Shown: positions 17,813 to 26,210, numbered from the stretch's first letter. The stretch is DNA of 64,000 nucleotides from Paenibacillus rigui (GCF_002234615.1 NZ_NMQW01000013.1:151152-215151), one strand, 5' to 3'. Notes: generated by a model from the letters alone, not told the origin. Program-made: numbers and translations.

Positions 17813-19654
17813 TCAGTCCAATCCTATTTCGAATTTGTTTTGCTTCACACGAACTACATAGACTCCTTTGTCGACCTCTTCCACACTGCAATCCTTTAAT
17901 ATTTTGATTTTTTTATCGGTCCGAAGCAGGTAATATAAATCGCCGGTGAATCCATCGACATACCCTTTAATCCCGTCCTGGGTATGGTCAATTCGGATTT
18001 TCTCTTGCGTGTAATGCATCGTTTCAATACCGCTCTCCGTTGCGGTCATACTGCGCAGCCATGGATACATCGCTTTAATTTTACTCATCATGTCATTATA
18101 TTCACGATACATTTCCTCCCAAGTTCGTCCTCCGTTCCGTTTGCTGTCCAATACATCATCAGGATGAACGAAATGGGAAAATGCGCCAATCGAACTGACA
18201 GCGTTGATCATCGCCCACTGATCCGATTCTGACATCCCATAGCCCGAGCTTAATCTCGGCATTTCGATCATGCCGTCTTTGGCAACGCCAAATTCCTGCA
18301 CATACGCGATGCCTGCCACGAAATCTTCATGATAGACAGACGAAATAATTTTCATGTTAGGAAATACTTGCTTAATCGCCTCTCTGCCTTCATCGCTTAA
18401 TACGTTGGAAGGAGGAACATACGTGTGCATTTCATAGCTTGGAAAGATTTGTTCCATATAAGATTTGACCAGCTGCAATGCCGCTACCATATTGCTTATG
18501 CTGGTCCAAGGCTTGTAGTCCAATGTTTCCGTAACCTTTACGCTGTTGGCAAAGGATTGATGATTATATCCATGAAGGCCGATCTCCCCTGCGTTCTTCA
18601 GTAGCTCCCTACCGTATATGATTAAGCTGGACTGCTGCGTTCCTTTGGGATCATCGAATGGAGGCTCCACTTTATCGTTATACGTCTTGATCAGAACCCC
18701 CGTATATTTCAAGTCGTATTTTTTGGCTGTCTGGAGCATATCAGGCCACCAGATGTCCCGATAAAAGGCCGGAACCGTCCGGTTATACGCCTTGTGAATT
18801 TCCTGACTTTCCACATTGTAGAACGGGGTCGGGAAATCATCGATGAAAGCAACCTTCGTATTCATAATCGGATACATGTAATCCTCATGGCTTGTTGCGA
18901 TTGCACCTGCAATCAGACCGCGGCTTGCCTTGTCTACAAGCATCGTCCCGTTAAACACAGCCACTTTACCTTTACCGATACCGGTCTCCCATAGGAGCGG
19001 CACATGCTCAGAGGAAATTGCGTGGATTGTACTCGTTTTATCCAGTTGCACATGGGTTGAAGAGTTCGAAATAAAATTCCCGCTAAAGCTCTTATCCTTG
19101 CCCTGAAGCAGGATGTTCGTATTTAGCTTTACCCCCGTTGTGGTTACATAAGCCCCTAATTCGACAATGCCCAGCTTACGGTAAATTTGATACATGGCAT
19201 CGTTCACTTCAGGTCTTGTAGCAAAAAACAGGTGTCCCCCCTGCTCCCCATAAAGCATCAGCTTGTCAAGAATGCCGATGTCGCTTAAGTCCCGCTCTGC
19301 AATAATAACCGTATCGTAGTTTTCCAAGGACACATGCTTTAAATCGCTTGCCTTTACTTCATCGACTTCCCTCTTTAAATAACGGACCGTCTGCACAATA
19401 TTATTCTTCAACGTATCGCTTGCATCTTCATCCGGATTGTAGACAACAAGGTACCTTTCCACCGCTGCGCGGTCAAAATCTGCCGCTTTGCTCTCTGTCT
19501 TGCTGCTCCGATAGCCCAGACCATCATTGAGCAGCGTATGATTGGTTTTTTGATATAAGAATTGAGATCGCGTCAAATCCACGGAGATGGCAAGCAGCAC
19601 GATGATAGTCAGAACAATAATTAAATTTCTGCGAAAATAGTTATTCCTGTCCAT
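17813..19654 (-). CDS. DUF2194 protein with PelA-type polysaccharide deacetylase fold
   Basis: 613 aa. A signal anchor lies at about 8-28, so the rest is extracytoplasmic. Residues about 65-280 form a Rossmann-like/glutamine-amidotransferase-like region (TVIIAERDLSDIG, GHLFFATRPEV). Residues about 285-540 carry CE4/NodB-like motifs: FIDDFPTPF (paired Asp), IGLHGYNHQS (HxxxH metal motif) and FSHFVHPDD. In Pseudomonas PelA the deacetylase domain has the same Asp/HxxxH set; here the PelA glycoside hydrolase domain is missing, as in known Bacillus Pel loci. Expected role: partial N-deacetylation of the polymer. It is directly abutted by the pelE-like gene upstream. Confidence 0.82.
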   Translation of the reverse strand: MDRNNYFRRNLIIVLTIIVLLAISVDLTRSQFLYQKTNHTLLNDGLGYRSSKTESKAADFDRAAVERYLVVYNPDEDASDTLKNNIVQTVRYLKREVDEVKASDLKHVSLENYDTVIIAERDLSDIGILDKLMLYGEQGGHLFFATRPEVNDAMYQIYRKLGIVELGAYVTTTGVKLNTNILLQGKDKSFSGNFISNSSTHVQLDKTSTIHAISSEHVPLLWETGIGKGKVAVFNGTMLVDKASRGLIAGAIATSHEDYMYPIMNTKVAFIDDFPTPFYNVESQEIHKAYNRTVPAFYRDIWWPDMLQTAKKYDLKYTGVLIKTYNDKVEPPFDDPKGTQQSSLIIYGRELLKNAGEIGLHGYNHQSFANSVKVTETLDYKPWTSISNMVAALQLVKSYMEQIFPSYEMHTYVPPSNVLSDEGREAIKQVFPNMKIISSVYHEDFVAGIAYVQEFGVAKDGMIEMPRLSSGYGMSESDQWAMINAVSSIGAFSHFVHPDDVLDSKRNGGRTWEEMYREYNDMMSKIKAMYPWLRSMTATESGIETMHYTQEKIRIDHTQDGIKGYVDGFTGDLYYLLRTDKKIKILKDCSVEEVDKGVYVVRVKQNKFEIGLD

Positions 19655-20539
19655 TTATACCTCTTGTGTCCATAAACGAATTTGATGAAGCGCATGGTTG
19701 GACAATCTGAAGGGAAGCTTCTTTAATTTATCTACGGCTGCAAGCAATTGCTGCTTATTACGCATCACAAAATATAATTCAATATACAAAAGATGGACAT
19801 CTTCATGGAGCGGAAAAGCTCGTTCAAAGCTGAAGCATGTCGCTGTGGCTGCATCCAGCTCTCCGAGCTGCAGCTCCATACGGAATTTCTCCTTGAAATA
19901 ATGTTCTTCGCCCTGATACTGCTCAAGAATATGGCCAAGGATTTGAACATACGTATGCTCGTATTTCTTTTTTGTCCGCTCATCCAAAAATCCGCTTTGC
20001 AAAAACTGCTTCAGAACGACAGCGTAGGGCTGAAGTAGTTCAAGATCCCTGCGGTTCTCCTCATATTTCACCGCAAATTCCTGTAGGGCCAGCGTGAGCC
20101 TGCGCTTAATCTCAACAACTGCCGTTGCTGCATAGTGAGACGTTTCCGTATCCTCATTTCGGACCGCCTGCTCAAGAATGTGCATATATTGGATGGCATC
20201 GTCCTTAAGCGCATCAATGAGAATTTTCCGCTTCGTCTCCGTATCATTAATCAGAAGAGCTTCCTCAACTGGAATCACATTCATTTCCTTGACCAGGTTT
20301 ACATTGCGGTAAATATCTCCCCGGGAATCTGCTTGGCTGTCGAAGAATGGCAATTGGACTTCAAACTCTCTGCCCTCTTTATGCCGATACTCATAGAACA
20401 AAACAATAAACCCGGCCACCGGCAAGCATAGTACCCAGCCTAACTTAATAAAAGCCTCGAGTCCGGGGGACTTCCTTCTCCAGTACATATAGAAAAACAA
20501 ACATAGAAGCACATAGGTGCTGACAACCCATTTATCCAT
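19655..20539 (-). CDS. PelE-like membrane protein
   Basis: 294 aa. The start is the ATG at 20539, which lies inside the last codons of the upstream gene (ATGGATAA), an overlap typical of coupling; an extension to 20662 would be read out of frame through that gene. Two N-terminal membrane helices (about 4-23 and 32-52) are followed by about 230 aa of amphipathic helices resembling TPR/HEAT repeats. This layout and position match PelE, which couples PelD to PelF/PelG at the membrane. Sequence identity is not strong enough for a firm call from reading alone, so synteny carries much of the weight. Confidence 0.72.
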   Translation of the reverse strand: MDKWVVSTYVLLCLFFYMYWRRKSPGLEAFIKLGWVLCLPVAGFIVLFYEYRHKEGREFEVQLPFFDSQADSRGDIYRNVNLVKEMNVIPVEEALLINDTETKRKILIDALKDDAIQYMHILEQAVRNEDTETSHYAATAVVEIKRRLTLALQEFAVKYEENRRDLELLQPYAVVLKQFLQSGFLDERTKKKYEHTYVQILGHILEQYQGEEHYFKEKFRMELQLGELDAATATCFSFERAFPLHEDVHLLYIELYFVMRNKQQLLAAVDKLKKLPFRLSNHALHQIRLWTQEV

Positions 20540-22718
20540 ACATAACTTCCTCTTCGCAAATAATCGAGTCGACGCCTTGCTCCGCCAATCTTTTTCTGAC
20601 AATTTCCGTATCACCCTTGGAAGAATTCGCGAGCAGCGCGAGCAGCTGACCGCTTTTGCCAAGCCCCAAATAATCCGACTCCCGAAGGGAACGCTGAATA
20701 AGGTTTAACTTCTCCTCCTGGTGAATGAAATTGACGTCCAGCATGAGCAACCCATATTCGATATGTAATCGTTCTTTCGTTGCCCGTTTGGTTTCAAGCA
20801 CTTTTCCGAACGCTTCTTCCTTCAGAACAGTCATCCCTTCGACATAACGCTCATTCATCGTCGCGCTCCAGAAACGATATGCCTTAGATAAGGCCGCGGT
20901 AATTAATTCAATAGCAACTTTGAAGAGATTCTGGTGGTATAGCGAGAAGTTCTCATACTGCATATCGTGCACAGAAACGAGGGCAACCACTTGGCCATTA
21001 TCCACAATGGGAGCCATTAACATGGCAACGTTGCTTTCCAGTTCATGATTGATGAACACTTCCTTCGATTCAATCACTTGCCCGATACGTGGCTGATCTG
21101 CAATGCGAAGCGATTTGGGCAATTCGAAATTGTCCTTCTTGGACTTGGCGCTAAGCCTTAAGAAGCTGCCATGCTTATTAACCGAATAGATACTGATCGC
21201 GTCCGACTTCATGATGCTTTCCAGTACCCCCACCGCTGAACTGTAAATATTCTCCGGCTCTAATGTGTCCAATTCTTTCGTAATGGTATAAATTTTACCG
21301 AAGCTATCGCTGGAGTTAATGATCTGGCTCTGCAGCTCCTCTTTAACCTTCCGCGTATCATTAAAAATTTCATTCAAAAATTCGTAACGCTCTTCAATGG
21401 CTTGAACCTGGGAAGCATAGGAGTTCACCGCCCGGTTTTTTCGGTCAACAGTATACCCGATGGCGATACCAACAAAGACGTAAACGGCAATTTGAGCCAA
21501 AGACTCTGAATCATACAACAATGAAATGAGGTCTCGCCCTTGCATCAAGCCGAAGCTGACATAAAAAATGGAGGAGAGAAAAACGGCAGGAATCGATTGA
21601 CGGGACCCATACATAATCCCCATTAAAATAATATAGAAGAAGCTGAAATCGAAGTCATCCAGATCATACAGCTTCCCGTTATGTACATATACCGTCAAAA
21701 AAATAACGACAATAAAAGCCAATGCATTTTCCAAATAAGGCAGCAGCTTCTTGAAATAAGCGAGCAAGAAGTTCTCCGGCTTTTTCGGCTTTGGCACTTC
21801 CTTGACTTTATGATCGGCAAACCAGCGATAGGTCTTTTCAAGCCCTTCCTCGAGCGTGTACATCGGAATCCAATCCAGTTGACGTTTGATTTTGGAGTTA
21901 TCCAGACTGGACCGAAAAATATCGCCCTGCTTCGCTTCCCTATACTGCACGCTTTTAATAGGCTGAATCGTTTGAAGAACCTCAATCAGCCGGTTTACGC
22001 TGTTCTCGGTATTGGATGAAAGATTCATGACTCCACTTGCATCGCTTTCGACAGAACGGTAAACGGCATCCGCAAGATCCTCTACATAAATAAAATCCCG
22101 GGTTTGATGCCCATCTCCGTAGACTGTAATTCCTTGGTTATCCAGCATCCGTTCTATAAAAATGGAGACGACGCCTCCTTCTCCAACGGTGCCCTGGCGG
22201 GGGCCATATACGTTGGAAAAACGAAAGCATAGCGTCTGCAGATCATACAGCTCGTTCCATTTGCGGCAGTACATTTCCCCGATCCATTTATTCATGCCGT
22301 AAGGGGAAAGCGGCTCGCAGCTCTCCTCTTCGACCAGCGGAGTATTCTCATTCATGCCGTAAACCGCTGCAGACGATGCAAAAATAAACTTTCCTACCGC
22401 ATATTTAGTCGATAGATCCAGTATGTTGGACAGTCCCAGTATATTCGATCGGGTGTCCAGCACCGGGCTCTTCATCGATGTAGTTACATCAACTTGAGCA
22501 GCAAGGTGAACGACGACATCAAATTTATTACTTTTGAACACTTCCTCGCACTTCTTGCTCTCGACATTAATTTTGTAAAATTTGTGAGGAAAATCGATAT
22601 TTTCCGCATTGCCCGAAACCAGATTATCAATGATATATACTTGATAGCCTTCTTTGAAAAACCGCTCCGCGACAAAAGATCCAATGAATCCGTATCCGCC
22701 TGTCACTAAAACTTTCAT
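20532..22718 (-). CDS. Fusion of a GalE/PelX-like sugar-nucleotide epimerase with a PelD-like c-di-GMP receptor
   Basis: 728 aa. Residues 1 to about 310 are an extended SDR epimerase: GGYGFIGS dinucleotide motif, then SSAAVYG and SPYGMNKW with the YxxxK pair, and GPRQG. Residues about 325-440 hold three or four membrane helices. Residues about 480-610 are a GAF domain. The last about 110 aa are a degenerate GGDEF: the catalytic motif reads KSGQL, but five residues upstream is RESD (679-682), the RxxD inhibitory-site motif at the canonical distance. PelD of Pseudomonas has the same TM-GAF-degenerate GGDEF order and binds c-di-GMP by that motif. The fused epimerase should make the UDP-GalNAc precursor, as PelX does. 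First structural gene of the operon. Confidence 0.85.
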   Translation of the reverse strand: MKVLVTGGYGFIGSFVAERFFKEGYQVYIIDNLVSGNAENIDFPHKFYKINVESKKCEEVFKSNKFDVVVHLAAQVDVTTSMKSPVLDTRSNILGLSNILDLSTKYAVGKFIFASSAAVYGMNENTPLVEEESCEPLSPYGMNKWIGEMYCRKWNELYDLQTLCFRFSNVYGPRQGTVGEGGVVSIFIERMLDNQGITVYGDGHQTRDFIYVEDLADAVYRSVESDASGVMNLSSNTENSVNRLIEVLQTIQPIKSVQYREAKQGDIFRSSLDNSKIKRQLDWIPMYTLEEGLEKTYRWFADHKVKEVPKPKKPENFLLAYFKKLLPYLENALAFIVVIFLTVYVHNGKLYDLDDFDFSFFYIILMGIMYGSRQSIPAVFLSSIFYVSFGLMQGRDLISLLYDSESLAQIAVYVFVGIAIGYTVDRKNRAVNSYASQVQAIEERYEFLNEIFNDTRKVKEELQSQIINSSDSFGKIYTITKELDTLEPENIYSSAVGVLESIMKSDAISIYSVNKHGSFLRLSAKSKKDNFELPKSLRIADQPRIGQVIESKEVFINHELESNVAMLMAPIVDNGQVVALVSVHDMQYENFSLYHQNLFKVAIELITAALSKAYRFWSATMNERYVEGMTVLKEEAFGKVLETKRATKERLHIEYGLLMLDVNFIHQEEKLNLIQRSLRESDYLGLGKSGQLLALLANSSKGDTEIVRKRLAEQGVDSIICEEEVMYG

Positions 22719-22743
22719 AAAATCATGTCCCCCAATATATCAC

Positions 22744-22773
22744 TTATAGTTCTTTAGAACTATTTTTCAGCAT
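22744..22773 (-). CDS. Possible 9-aa leader peptide ahead of the pel operon
   Basis: ATG at 22773 follows GGAGGGG with six-base spacing and encodes MLKNSSKEL before TAA. It ends 25 bp before the epimerase-PelD start. The codons overlap an inverted repeat. It may be an uncoupling or leader ORF, or a chance ORF; a TATAAT just upstream would place the RNA start inside the ribosome binding site, so the two readings conflict. Confidence 0.3.
   Translation of the reverse strand: MLKNSSKEL
22746..22763. promoter_or_regulatory. Inverted repeat in the pel operon leader
   Basis: ATAGTTC (22746-22752) and GAACTAT (22757-22763) form a perfect 7-bp inverted repeat around TTTA. It could be an operator or a small RNA hairpin. 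There is no T-run, so it is not a terminator. Confidence 0.4.
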
Positions 22774-22909
22774 TTTACCCCTCCTATTATACTATTAAAT
22801 TTTTATAAATCGACAAAAGTTTTCTTTATAATTCATCAGATTTCGACTTATTAAGTAATCTTTAGCTTTGTATAAACCGGATTCACTGGGCACATTTTCC
22901 ACTTCGCTG

Positions 22910-22937
22910 TTGAAACCGTGACATAATCCTTTATAAT
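22910..22937 (+). promoter_or_regulatory. Sigma-A promoter for the DUF4832 gene
   Basis: TTGAAA (22910-22915), 16 bp, TATAAT (22932-22937). It lies 36 bp upstream of the ATG at 22973 and points away from the pel operon. Confidence 0.65.
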
Positions 22938-22972
22938 GATTAAGACCTAAAACATCTTAAGGGGATCAGCTC

Positions 22973-24382
22973 ATGATGAAAATACGAAAATCAAAATATG
23001 CTATAAGTATTGGCATAGCTCTCCTATCCGGCTGCTTGTTGTTGAATTATGGCGTTTCCGCTCTGCAGAGCCGGCAAATGACCACATTCCGGCCTGTCCC
23101 ATCCTCTGAACTTTTGACGAATCCTTATATGGGCCTTGCCGTGGATGCTGAAGAAACGGAGAGCACGGAGCCTCATAAGCTGGTTTATGCCGAATTAACA
23201 TGGCGCGACCTGGAGCCTGAGAAAGGTATTTATCGTTTTGAGGAATTTGAGCAGAAAGTACATATGCGCCAATGGACCGAACAGGGCATGAAATTCATCT
23301 TGCGTTTTATGATGGATAACCCGACACAAGAGGCTCATCAGGATATCCCGGATTGGTTAAGTCAGGAAATTTCGGCCGATGGAACCTGGTATGATATTTC
23401 ATATGGAAAAGGCTTCAGTCCTAACTATAATAATGAGAAATTAATCGCCTATCATCAGAAAATAATTTCCAAATTGGCTGAACGCTACAATTCAAGCCCT
23501 GCCGTAGCCTTCATAGAGCTCGGAAGCATCGGACATTGGGGCGAATGGCACACAAAGGACGATTCGCTTAATCATCCCTTTCCAGGAACGGACGTGGCCA
23601 ATCGTTACTTAACTCCCTATATAAACGGGTTTACGGATAAACAATTGCTCATGCGAAGACCGTATCCCGTTCCAAGTAAAGACCGTTCCGTCGGCTTATT
23701 CAACGATGTTTTCGGAAGTGAAGACGGTACAATGAAAGAATTCGTCCCCTGGTTTCAAAAAGGCTACAGCTTCTGGTTAACCGGAGAGCAAATGCCTGCA
23801 ATGCCGGACTTTTGGATGTACGCTCCCAGCGGAGGGGAGTTCACAAGCGAGCACTCGCTGGAAACACATCTCAGCTCCGCCAATCTGGACAGCATGCTGA
23901 AGCAAGTCCAAGTCAGCCATACCTCTTGGCTTGGACCCAACGTTCCTACCAACTGGATAAGGAATACGACCCGGCAAACCAATTTGGAAAAGCTTCTAAA
24001 AACGATGGGCTATCGTTTCCTGGTGGAGTCCGAAAGACATCCCGCCATAGTGAAACCGGGGGTGAACATGCCTGTCGATATTTTGATAAAGAATGAGGGC
24101 GTTGCCCCATTCTACTATTCATGGAAAGTGGAGCTTTCTTTGGCAGATGCGAACGAACAGCTTGTTACCGCCAGTGTAACCAACGAGGATGTCCGTTCCT
24201 GGCTGCCGGGTAGTAAAAAATTCACCCAGAGCATTGCCATCCCTCCCCATCTGGCACCGGGAACTTATACGCTATGTCTGGCTATCATAGATCCGGATAC
24301 AGGAAAAGCCGGCATCGATTTCGCTATGGAGGGCAAACGCAGCGATCATCGGTACCGACTTGGTCAAGTGACTATCAAATAG
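22973..24382 (+). CDS. Secreted DUF4832 family protein, glycosidase-like
   Basis: 469 aa, one of the few plus-strand genes. An N-terminal signal segment (about 9-30) is followed by a TIM-barrel-like domain: VYAELTWRDLEPEKGIYRFE resembles the opening of GH42/GH5-type barrels, and SIGHWGEWH holds the acidic residue often seen in this family. The C-terminal about 100 aa (VNMPVDILIKNEGVAPFYY) form a DUF4832 beta domain. Catalysis is unproven for the family. It is divergent from the pel operon with its own promoter, which suggests a role in processing the same or another surface polysaccharide. AAGGGG lies before the first of two adjacent ATGs. Confidence 0.8.
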   Translation: MMKIRKSKYAISIGIALLSGCLLLNYGVSALQSRQMTTFRPVPSSELLTNPYMGLAVDAEETESTEPHKLVYAELTWRDLEPEKGIYRFEEFEQKVHMRQWTEQGMKFILRFMMDNPTQEAHQDIPDWLSQEISADGTWYDISYGKGFSPNYNNEKLIAYHQKIISKLAERYNSSPAVAFIELGSIGHWGEWHTKDDSLNHPFPGTDVANRYLTPYINGFTDKQLLMRRPYPVPSKDRSVGLFNDVFGSEDGTMKEFVPWFQKGYSFWLTGEQMPAMPDFWMYAPSGGEFTSEHSLETHLSSANLDSMLKQVQVSHTSWLGPNVPTNWIRNTTRQTNLEKLLKTMGYRFLVESERHPAIVKPGVNMPVDILIKNEGVAPFYYSWKVELSLADANEQLVTASVTNEDVRSWLPGSKKFTQSIAIPPHLAPGTYTLCLAIIDPDTGKAGIDFAMEGKRSDHRYRLGQVTIK

Positions 24383-24413
24383 GTGTTTCTTGCGATTCTT
24401 GCGAATGGCATTG

Positions 24414-24944
24414 TTAATAAGAGAAGTCTTTTTGAAACTGAATGGAAGAATAGCCGCTTACATCATCTGAAGTCACGAACTGTACGTTCTTTGTTTGTCC
24501 AGAGTCCAAATGATACACGGTTCCTGAGGCTCTCCCCAAAATAGCATGTTTGTCGTCTGTGAATACCGCCGTGAAATTAATGGCTTTGTAGGCGTGGCCG
24601 TCTGCATTCGCGATATCCGCCGTGATTTCCCAGCCTAATTCGGTTTGTTTCGTTTTCACATGATAAAACTTGATATTGCCATCACTGTATTCTTCTTTCT
24701 CATCTGTAGGAAATGGACCGGTAATGGAAATGCTGCGTGTGCCATCATCCCAGCTCACTTGCGCACCTAGCATTTCCGATACGGCCCGGAGAGGAATATA
24801 GCTTGTATCGTTAATAAGCTCTACTGAGGTTTCCGTCGATTTACCGTTCACGAATAATTTAATGTCTGATTCGCTATAGGCATGCAAAGCAAACCCGAAA
24901 GCTCCGGCCGCAATTGCTACCCCTATCAATGCCCGTTTCCCCAT
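24414..24944 (-). CDS. Stalk-domain (copper amine oxidase N-like) secreted protein
   Basis: 176 aa from the ATG at 24944, preceded by GCGGGGG; a TTG at 24962 gives a less likely extension. A signal peptide ends near HAYSES. Residues about 27-75 match the copper amine oxidase N-terminal-like stalk domain (IKLFVNGK, YIPLRAVSEMLGAQVSWD), very common in Paenibacillus secreted proteins. The rest resembles an FxLYD-type beta domain (FTAVFTDDKHAILGRASGTV). No enzymatic part is present. Its stop is only 32 bp from the convergent DUF4832 stop, with no clear terminator between them. Confidence 0.8.
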   Translation of the reverse strand: MGKRALIGVAIAAGAFGFALHAYSESDIKLFVNGKSTETSVELINDTSYIPLRAVSEMLGAQVSWDDGTRSISITGPFPTDEKEEYSDGNIKFYHVKTKQTELGWEITADIANADGHAYKAINFTAVFTDDKHAILGRASGTVYHLDSGQTKNVQFVTSDDVSGYSSIQFQKDFSY

Positions 24945-25043
24945 CAAAATCAACCCCCGCAATCATGTTCATGCTATCCGATAAATTATTACTCTAGTTG
25001 AAACTACAGGAAGTGTCAAGCAAAATATCGAACCCTGTCGAAC

Positions 25044-25083
25044 AACAAAAAAAGCCGCCTCAGCAGTTATTCGCTAGGGCAGC
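25044..25083 (-). terminator. Terminator after the GH114-like gene
   Basis: AAAGCCGCCT (25049-25058) pairs with AGGGCAGCTTT (25073-25083) with one bulge, followed by a run of T on the minus strand. It lies 24 bp past the stop. Confidence 0.65.
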
Positions 25084-25106
25084 TTTCACAAGGCATAAGG
25101 CCTTGA

Positions 25107-25955
25107 TTACCATTTATTATAGACATCGTTTGGATTCAAACTCGGAATAAAGTTTAGTTTTTTGCTGTAATCCTGACTCTTGGTATCCGGTACGGTGGCA
25201 AGTACAAGCAAACCATTATTTTTTTGATTGTCCTGCAAGTAACTGATCCATTTTTTGGACCAAGCATCTTTCGAAACAGTTTTGTAAACGAAATCCTCCC
25301 ACAGGACTCCATTCACATAGCGGATGCTGATGGCCTTCAAGGTTTCGAATGCTCTATTCTGAATCAGGCTAAGCTGCGGATGGTTCGATTTAATCTGAGT
25401 AAGAAGCTGCTCATAGCCGCTTCTCATTGCGGCTTGCTGTGCAGGATCCGTAAAGTAGCTGTCTATTCTTCCGACGGTATCAAGGAACACCCCGTCTATC
25501 CCTTTGTCGCTGATTTGCGTTTTGATCCGGTTTAAAAGAGCTTCTTGATAATGGCTCTTGCTAATATCCATCAAATAGCTGTTCCACTGGCCAAAAAGAA
25601 CCTTGCTGCCGTTTTTCTTAAAATAATCGTCTTCTACCACATTCGGAGCAACCGTTTTGTCCCCTGCGTTCATTTCCATGACACTTGTGTAGCCGATGAC
25701 AATCGTTCCACGGCTTTTGATATAGGAAATCTGGTCTGCAGTATAAGCAGTCGGCTCAATTACGACCATGTTGTACTTCTGCATGTTATCCAAAATGGTT
25801 TTCGTTGGAGTACCATAAAAAATTTTGAAGGATTGAATAGACGATACCCCCGCGGAGGCGGTTTGTGCCGAAGCCTGCCGTCCCGGTAACACAGTTGAGA
25901 TAAGCGCGAAAAGGCTAATAAAAACTACAAATCTAGCGGCGGCTTTAAATAGCAT
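25107..25955 (-). CDS. Secreted GH114/TM1410-like glycosidase, candidate Pel hydrolase
   Basis: 282 aa from the ATG at 25955, chosen for GAAAGGAG just upstream; a longer frame to 25994 would run into the riboswitch. A signal peptide covers about 1-31 (ends ASAQT). The remainder is a TIM barrel of the TM1410/GH114 type: MVVIEPTAYTADQI, YIKSRGTIVIGYTSVMEMN and DISKSHYQEALLNRI followed by GIDGVFLDTVG, which contains the expected catalytic Asp. GH114 includes endo-alpha-1,4-polygalactosaminidase, and the PelA hydrolase domain is structurally related. The Pel operon next door lacks that domain, so this protein may supply it in trans. It is controlled by two tandem c-di-GMP riboswitches. The substrate is inferred, not shown. 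Confidence 0.82.
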   Translation of the reverse strand: MLFKAAARFVVFISLFALISTVLPGRQASAQTASAGVSSIQSFKIFYGTPTKTILDNMQKYNMVVIEPTAYTADQISYIKSRGTIVIGYTSVMEMNAGDKTVAPNVVEDDYFKKNGSKVLFGQWNSYLMDISKSHYQEALLNRIKTQISDKGIDGVFLDTVGRIDSYFTDPAQQAAMRSGYEQLLTQIKSNHPQLSLIQNRAFETLKAISIRYVNGVLWEDFVYKTVSKDAWSKKWISYLQDNQKNNGLLVLATVPDTKSQDYSKKLNFIPSLNPNDVYNKW

Positions 25956-25966
25956 AACGGATCTCC

Positions 25967-26058
25967 TTTCGGTGGCTGGCTGACTTACCTTCAAATGGAG
26001 AAGGGGAAGTCCCTTTAGCTTTGCGTCCCTGCCTTTCGACAGGTTTGCCTTTATCGGT
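25967..26058 (-). promoter_or_regulatory. c-di-GMP-I (GEMM-I) riboswitch, gene-proximal copy
   Basis: The minus-strand RNA has the GEMM-I core: GGCAAACC, a P2 stem CCTGT/GCAGG closed by CGAAAG (GNRA-type loop), GGGACGCAAAGC, CTAAAGGGACT, then the 3' strand GTCAGCCAGCCACCG. P2 differs from the distal copy by compensatory pairing. The 3' end runs directly into AAAGGAG, the ribosome binding site of the hydrolase gene, so ligand-dependent control of translation is likely for this copy. Confidence 0.9.
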
Positions 26059-26062
26059 TGAG

Positions 26063-26099
26063 ATAAAAAAAACGGAAGTCACAAGGTATGACTCCCGTT
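26063..26099 (-). terminator. Intrinsic terminator between the two c-di-GMP aptamers
   Basis: On the minus strand AACGGGAGTCA pairs with TGACTTCCGTT (one G-U) around a 7-base loop, followed by eight T (26071-26064 region). It lies just 3' of the distal aptamer and is its probable expression platform. Confidence 0.85.
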
Positions 26100-26116
26100 C
26101 ATTACGGTAGGAAGGC

Positions 26117-26210
26117 TACTCTCGGTAACTGGCTGACGTACTTTCGGCATAGAAAGCGTAGTCCCTTTAGTTTTGCGTCCCTATCTTTCGACAGGTTTGC
26201 CTTGATCTAA
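26117..26210 (-). promoter_or_regulatory. c-di-GMP-I (GEMM-I) riboswitch, distal copy
   Basis: Minus-strand core: AAGGCAAACC, P2 CCTGT/ATAGG around CGAAAG, GGGACGCAAAAC, TAAAGGGACT, a long P3, then GTCAGCCAGTTACCG. It is followed by an intrinsic terminator and then a second aptamer. The region from 26211 to the upstream gene stop (26296) must hold the promoter, unless the RNA is read through from the isomerase operon; no clear -35/-10 pair was found. Confidence 0.92.

Noticed and set aside
20540..20662. A longer N-terminus for the PelE-like protein
   Set aside because: It would run out of frame through the end of the PelD-like gene and produce a Cys/Arg-rich leader; the ATG in ATGGATAA starts at a membrane helix.
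25956..25994. An N-terminal extension of the GH114-like protein
   Set aside because: Those codons lie in the riboswitch 3' part and would place GAAAGGAG inside the gene; the ATG at 25955 has the right spacing and begins a good signal peptide.
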